Shown piece by piece: positions 63,173 to 64,000 of a stretch of DNA of 64,000 nucleotides. The notes below the pieces were generated by a model. It did no database searches and was not told the origin of the DNA. It was given only the letters and a program-made list of their open reading frames with translations. Each line of letters starts with the position of its first letter. The stretch's first letter is position 1. A program made the position numbers and the translations under genes. The DNA is taken from contig OZ023273.1 in the NCBI GenBank assembly GCA_964007475.1, positions 51,461,525 through 51,525,524 on the forward strand, written 5' to 3'. Source of the DNA: Hybos culiciformis. Its lineage: Eukaryota; Arthropoda; Insecta; Diptera; Hybotidae.

Positions 63173-64000
63173 TTTTGCCAAAGCAAAAAATTTGATTTAA
63201 TTTTCAATTTTGGAAATAGTGCATTTTTATTTTAAGGAATACGAGATTTGGGTAAGGCATTTTTATGTTTCTGTTAATTAAAACATTTAATCAATACTCT
63301 GTTTTATCATAATAAATACTATCAATATTAAGTAAATTATTTTTATTTGAGTTGTACATTTTTTGCGTATATTTTATGCTTATGCTTTATGCTCATGTTA
63401 TAGTTTATACATTTTTTTGCTTATCAGCTTGTAGGTATATTGATTTAAAAAATATTTATTTTTTTGCTTTTATGTATTTATGCTTATGCATAGTAGTGTT
63501 GAATCTTATTTGGTAGCTTAATTGATTTTGTTTTTGATAATTTTAGCATAATTTGACACATTGTAAACTCCTGATGATGACTTGGAACAAGTAGAAATAT
63601 TGAGTTATAGATCGTAATAAAAACATTATCAACAATATATTAATGTTTATAAAAGGAAGATCAATGTCTTATTATTAACATCTAAAGACAACACAACATA
63701 GATATTTACGCTCAGCAATACAATAACAATATAGTTAATTTATAAATATTTTCAAAATTTTAAATGAAGTTGAAGAAAATTAAACGTACGATAGCGTCTT
63801 CCAAAACAGTCACAGTATCATTCAAAATAAGTGCTTATGTTTCTGATTGGAAGAGTGTATGCGAGTATAATTAAATGACTTATTATACCACAGATAATGA
63901 ACTTGAACTCCAAAAAAAGTATAGATTTAAGACATAGATTAAAATAACAATTTACGTATTTTCAATTAAAATAATTATTTTTCAATATGAAAATATTTTT
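63173..64000. other. AT-rich sequence to the window end
   Basis: No coding block, repeat pair or RNA-like structure was recognised. Confidence 0.5.

Overview
This 64 kb window is very AT-rich eukaryotic DNA and looks like an insect repeat nest. The reasons are a kinesin-3 (KIF13/Khc-73-like) fragment with insect-style short introns, an errantivirus-like element with an env gene, CsRn1-clade Ty3/gypsy elements with a tRNA-Trp type primer site, Jockey-like and other non-LTR elements, a Penelope-like element, and many short inverted-repeat DNA transposons. I see no complete single-copy host gene, no rRNA gene, no functional tRNA gene and no CRISPR array. The species cannot be fixed from sequence alone.

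Layout. 1-1245: AT-rich, with one small palindromic repeat. 1246-6489: a PIF/Harbinger transposon with 50-bp terminal inverted repeats (TIRs), a broken HARBI1-like transposase on + and a broken Myb/SANT-like partner on -. A MITE (short non-autonomous element) sits in codons 3-4 of the transposase, and a 5'-truncated non-LTR element sits in the partner. 6735-10702: a CsRn1-like Ty3/gypsy copy with an open pol, a 5'-truncated gag and no 5' LTR. 10700-11625: nine units of a ~105-bp tandem repeat. 11626-18830: repeat-rich DNA with MITEs, a three-unit tandem block with an AAGTC microsatellite, a Merlin-like transposase remnant and palindromic arrays. 18999-25008: a complete CsRn1-clade element with apparently identical 416-bp LTRs, tRNA-Trp-type primer site, gag, pol and 4-bp target duplication.

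27.1-37.65 kb on the minus strand is a Jockey-like non-LTR element. ORF1 is intact, and ORF2 is cut by a 5,596-bp DNA element (27837-33432) with 12-bp TIRs and a 3-bp AAG duplication. Removing the insert and one AAG rejoins ORF2 exactly in frame. Inside the insert are at least six exons of a KIF13/Khc-73-like kinesin (end of stalk, FHA domain, start of the KIF1B-like region), each open, with usable splice sites and phase-0 joints. The motor domain is absent. This captured host-gene fragment is the most interesting item in the window.

38.0-46.0 kb: two broken, near-duplicate errantivirus-like copies in tandem around one LTR (pol-env-LTR-gag-pol). 47.0-52.0 kb: a long inverted repeat with ~1.3-kb arms around a 2.3-kb spacer. 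52-59 kb: a series of non-autonomous DNA elements with recognisable target duplications (TA, hAT 8 bp, Mutator-like 9 bp), including a hAT deletion derivative carrying a second MITE, plus a 5'-truncated non-LTR element with a poly(A) tail. 60.3-63.2 kb: ~90-bp inverted repeats enclosing a GTTACGG foldback element (with a tRNA-like SINE inside it) and a Penelope-like RT/GIY-YIG remnant.

The history is mostly nested insertion. Several insertions can be verified because removing them restores a reading frame: the MITE in HARBI1, the kinesin-carrying element in Jockey ORF2, and the MITE in the hAT transposase. The most recently active element appears to be the gypsy copy at 18999-25008.
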